Positions 61,271-63,810 of a stretch of 63,810 nt of DNA are shown in pieces. This stretch comes from Bacillota bacterium (GTDB lineage Bacteria > Bacillota > UBA4882 > UBA8346), in contig JAEVYU010000024.1 of assembly GCA_023392595.1 (NCBI GenBank), forward strand, positions 1-63,810, given 5' to 3'. The first letter of the stretch is position 1. Each line of letters begins with the position of its first letter. Both the position numbers and the translations under genes were made by a program. Below the pieces are notes generated by a model that saw only the letters and a program-made list of their open reading frames with translations, did no database searches and was not told the origin of the DNA.

Positions 61271-62338
61271 CTAGCCTTGCTTTTGTACCAATACCTGTTG
61301 CATAGGAAACGGTAGTGATACATTTTCACGTTTAAAGACTTCCTGCAAACCAATTACCAATTGATCAGTGGCGCTGCCGCCCATCCGGCAGTTTTCCACC
61401 TCAGCCACAATTAATATTTCAATATAATAAGGACCAAAACCCGTACAAATAGCGGCAACCGGTGATTTTTTAGATATCAAAGGCTGTTTATCGCAAACAT
61501 CGATGATGATTTTCTTGACTTTCTCCAGGTTTTCATCCATACCAACCCCGATTTTTAACTTAATTTTTGTCGAAGCATCGGGTTGACTCCAATTGATCAA
61601 ACGAGACCCAGCAATTTCTTTATTCGGAACAATGATTAACCGCTGCTCGAGGGACATGATCCTGGTACTACGAAGACCAATTTCAACAACATCGCCGATG
61701 AGTCCATCCTTCAACTCAACCCGTTCACCAACATGAATCGAACGATCGACCAAAATACTAATACCCGAAATTACATTGGCAAGCGTCTCTTGAGCACCAA
61801 AAGCAATCGCTAAGGATGCCACTCCAGCCGTTGCTAAAAACCCAGTTAAGTTGACTTCGAACTGTCCAAGAATCACCGTGGTGGCGATAAAATAAATAAC
61901 GACTGCGCCTGCCTTCCGTAAAATGGGAAACAGTGTGTCATCAAGCAATGAATCATTCTTGGATGCGTAATCTTCAAGATACCAATCAATAAAACTTTTA
62001 AGAACGCTATCGACCAACATTGCCAGTAAAACTACTAAAACCAGGTAAATCAAATCTTCAACTGGTTTTACATAGTTCTGGACCTCTTTGGCCTGGGCTA
62101 TGGTTAAGTGTGCCGCTAAATAAATTGAGCCTAATACCATTAGCCTAGAAACCGGTCTATGCAAGTTTTTAGCCAAGTGATCGTCTAGTGTGCTTTCTGT
62201 TTTGGAAGTGAGTGGTAAAATAATCTTTTCATACGCTAAAATCAGTAATTTACTTAATATCCAGCCGCCAACGCTAAAAGCGATAAACCATAACATTTGT
62301 TCCGGAAAGGTCTCTTTTTGAAATAAAGATAACAGCAT
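61271..62338 (-). CDS. MscS family small-conductance mechanosensitive channel
   Basis: About 355 residues. Four hydrophobic segments precede the pore helix (LATAGVASLAIAFGAQETLANVISG, about 170-195), followed by the cytoplasmic MscS beta domain (GERVELKDGLIGDVVEIGLRSTRI) and a C-terminal domain ending QQVLVQKQG. The four-helix N-terminus with a linker (residues 90-130) makes it larger than E. coli MscS. AGGGGGA precedes ATG 62338; the frame is open further upstream. It is monocistronic and housekeeping in type. Confidence 0.9.
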   Translation of the reverse strand: MLLSLFQKETFPEQMLWFIAFSVGGWILSKLLILAYEKIILPLTSKTESTLDDHLAKNLHRPVSRLMVLGSIYLAAHLTIAQAKEVQNYVKPVEDLIYLVLVVLLAMLVDSVLKSFIDWYLEDYASKNDSLLDDTLFPILRKAGAVVIYFIATTVILGQFEVNLTGFLATAGVASLAIAFGAQETLANVISGISILVDRSIHVGERVELKDGLIGDVVEIGLRSTRIMSLEQRLIIVPNKEIAGSRLINWSQPDASTKIKLKIGVGMDENLEKVKKIIIDVCDKQPLISKKSPVAAICTGFGPYYIEILIVAEVENCRMGGSATDQLVIGLQEVFKRENVSLPFPMQQVLVQKQG

Positions 62339-62550
62339 ATAAATCCCCCTTAGGATTTTTGTTGATGATTTCAAGATGATTTTTGATAATCCTGCATTTT
62401 TTTCGGATGGAAACTTCATCAAAGTTTCACTTTTTGCTAATAATATTACAAATTATAACAAAACGTAGGGAATCTCCACAACTTGAGATTTTCCAAGAAA
62501 ATATATCCCATCTCTTTTATTGCGTCTTTCTAATGCTCGCTAAAATAACA

Positions 62551-63543
62551 TTATTTTATAATTTCTTCAATTTGTTCCAATTCGTCGTTACTAAACTCCA
62601 GCCTCTTAATAGTCCCAACACAGTCCACAATTTGTTGAACCTTGCTTGCGCCAATAAGAACCGAGGTAACTTTCCCTTCACGCAATACCCATGCCAAAGC
62701 CATTTGGGCAAGACTTTGTCCCCGCATTTTGGCTAATTCATTCAATCGCCTGACTTTATTGACTTTATCCTCTGTTATATCATCCGGTTTTAAAAAAACA
62801 CTACTGCTTGCCGCCCTAGAATCGGCAGGAATCCCATTTATATATCTATCGGTCAGTAATCCCTTTGCTAATGGTGAAAATGCAATACTCCCCACGCCTT
62901 CTTCTGCCAACAAATCCAAGAGTCCATCTTCTTCAACCCAGCGATTAAACATCGAATAGGAAGGTTGATGAATCAAACATGGGGTCCCCAATCTTTTTAA
63001 AATTTTAAAAGCCTCTTTAGCTTGCTGTGATTTATAATTGGAAAGACCAATATAAAGAGCTTTCCCCTGGCGGACAACTAAATCCAAGGCTGCCATCGTT
63101 TCCTCCAGCGGGGTTTCCGAATCCGGGCGATGATGATAAAAAATATCAACGTATTCAAGACCCATCCTTTTAAGACTTTGATCAAGGCTGGAAATCAAGT
63201 ATTTCTTGGAACCCCAATCACCATAGGGACCCTCCCACATTTTATATCCGGCTTTTGAGGAAATAATCATCTCGTCACGGTACCCTTGAAAGTCTAGTCT
63301 TAAAATTTTCCCAAAGTTCTCTTCGGCAGAACCAGGTGGAGGCCCGTAGTTATTGGCAAGATCAAAATGAGTTACCCCTAAATCAAATGCTTTTTGAATC
63401 ATTGCTCTACTGGTTTCAAATAATGTGACTTCCCCAAAATTATGCCAAAGGCCTAATGATATAACTGGAAGCTTTAGTCCACTTTCACCACAACGATTGT
63501 ATTTCATTTCGGAATACCGGAAGTTACCTGGCGAGTATTTCAT
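62551..63543 (-). CDS. Aldo/keto reductase, YghZ type
   Basis: A 330-residue NADPH-dependent aldo/keto reductase of the YghZ (L-glyceraldehyde 3-phosphate reductase) subgroup. Marks are SLGLWHNFGEV near residue 30, THFDLANNYGPPPGSAEENFG (catalytic D and Y), SSKAGYKMWEG (lysine) and VDIFYHHRPD (histidine). The N-terminus aligns with YghZ, so the ATG at 63543 with AGGAGG is retained. It is monocistronic, with no pathway context. Confidence 0.92.
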   Translation of the reverse strand: MKYSPGNFRYSEMKYNRCGESGLKLPVISLGLWHNFGEVTLFETSRAMIQKAFDLGVTHFDLANNYGPPPGSAEENFGKILRLDFQGYRDEMIISSKAGYKMWEGPYGDWGSKKYLISSLDQSLKRMGLEYVDIFYHHRPDSETPLEETMAALDLVVRQGKALYIGLSNYKSQQAKEAFKILKRLGTPCLIHQPSYSMFNRWVEEDGLLDLLAEEGVGSIAFSPLAKGLLTDRYINGIPADSRAASSSVFLKPDDITEDKVNKVRRLNELAKMRGQSLAQMALAWVLREGKVTSVLIGASKVQQIVDCVGTIKRLEFSNDELEQIEEIIK

Positions 63544-63683
63544 TTAAAAAAACCTCCTATTGAAAATAATTTATAACTTCTATTTTATCATTTCTTCATA
63601 CTTTACAAGCTATTTTTCATCTTTTTTGGCATTCGAATATTACTTAATACAAACTTTATCGATACCACTTTTATCACTTTAAC

Positions 63684-63720
63684 AATAAAAAAGAAGACCT
63701 TGTTTTACAAGATCTTCTTT
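63684..63720 (-). terminator. rRNA operon terminator
   Basis: On the minus strand AAGAAGATCTTG pairs with CAAGGTCTTCTT (one mismatch) over TAAAA, followed by six T residues, ten bases past the 5S 3' end. Confidence 0.85.
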
Positions 63721-63729
63721 TAAAAATTA

Positions 63730-63810
63730 CTCCTGGCAACGACTTACTCTCCCAGCCGGTCGCCCGACAAGTACCATCAGCGCAGAGGGGCTTAACTGCC
63801 GTGTTCGGGA
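63730..63810 (-). rRNA. rrf: 5S ribosomal RNA, 3' part
   Basis: The reverse complement begins TCCCGAACACGGCAGTTAAG, continues with the GATGGTACTTG region and the conserved 3' end GAGAGTAAGTCGTTGCCAGG. This is the last two thirds of 5S rRNA; the 5' part and the 23S and 16S genes lie beyond the right edge. Confidence 0.95.

Overview
The window looks like chromosomal DNA from a spore-forming member of the Bacillota (Firmicutes). The evidence is a Met T-box in front of metG, an AbrB/SpoVT-type regulator, a YabE-like G5/3D protein, a YwmB-family protein, a DUF3794 (spore-coat/LysM-associated) protein, strong GGAGG ribosome binding sites, and three YesM/YesN two-component pairs next to ATPase-less sugar ABC importers. 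The base composition and mixed gene content suggest an uncultured or poorly studied anaerobic lineage, but no species can be named from sequence alone. The right edge cuts into a 5S rRNA on the minus strand, so an rRNA operon lies beyond it.

Left third (1-23.1 kb). A 21-nt-unit tandem repeat sits at the left edge. It is followed by blaI, blaR1 and a subclass B1/B2-like metallo-beta-lactamase homologue with an altered zinc site, with BlaI-type dyads at both promoters. Then come an archaeal-type aspartate-semialdehyde dehydrogenase, an azlC/azlD exporter with a MocR regulator, and an ABC-F ATPase preceded by a short leader ORF and an intrinsic terminator (probable attenuation). Next are a Phd-Uma2 fusion, a zinc-fingerless Fpg/Nei-type glycosylase, an ACT-ACT-metallo-beta-lactamase protein, and an FMN reductase divergent from a frameshifted HxlR regulator. 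Sugar importer I with its own YesM/YesN pair, a GAF/HD-GYP protein, YwmB, and a second 21-nt repeat array complete this part.

Middle (23.1-37.2 kb). This part is mainly housekeeping: alaS, a small unknown gene, the YabE-like protein, a TatD-associated radical SAM protein, tatD, metG with its T-box, abrB, rsmI, cobO, cbiG, kduI and a LUD-domain gene.

Right third (37.2-60.3 kb). This is a uronate-oligosaccharide utilisation locus. It contains a GH4 alpha-galacturonidase with the CHEV motif, a GH105 and a GH88 unsaturated uronyl hydrolase, and a heparinase II/III-family lyase split by an in-frame TAG. It also contains a DUF2264 protein, a GH2 beta-glucuronidase, two complete binding-protein/permease sets and two YesM/YesN pairs. 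The probable flow is lyase to unsaturated oligosaccharide, import, GH88/GH105 cleavage, then KduI acting on the released keto-uronate; GH4 and GH2 release saturated galacturonate and glucuronate. No importer ATPase is present, so a shared MsmX-type ATPase is inferred elsewhere. The window ends with a DUF3794 protein, an MscS channel, a YghZ-type aldo/keto reductase and the partial 5S rRNA.

Non-coding structure is unusually rich. There are three separate tandem arrays in a 21-nt (7-codon) register, a duplicated palindromic element, a MITE-like element, stem-loops between binding-protein and permease genes in all three importer operons, and several operator-like dyads.
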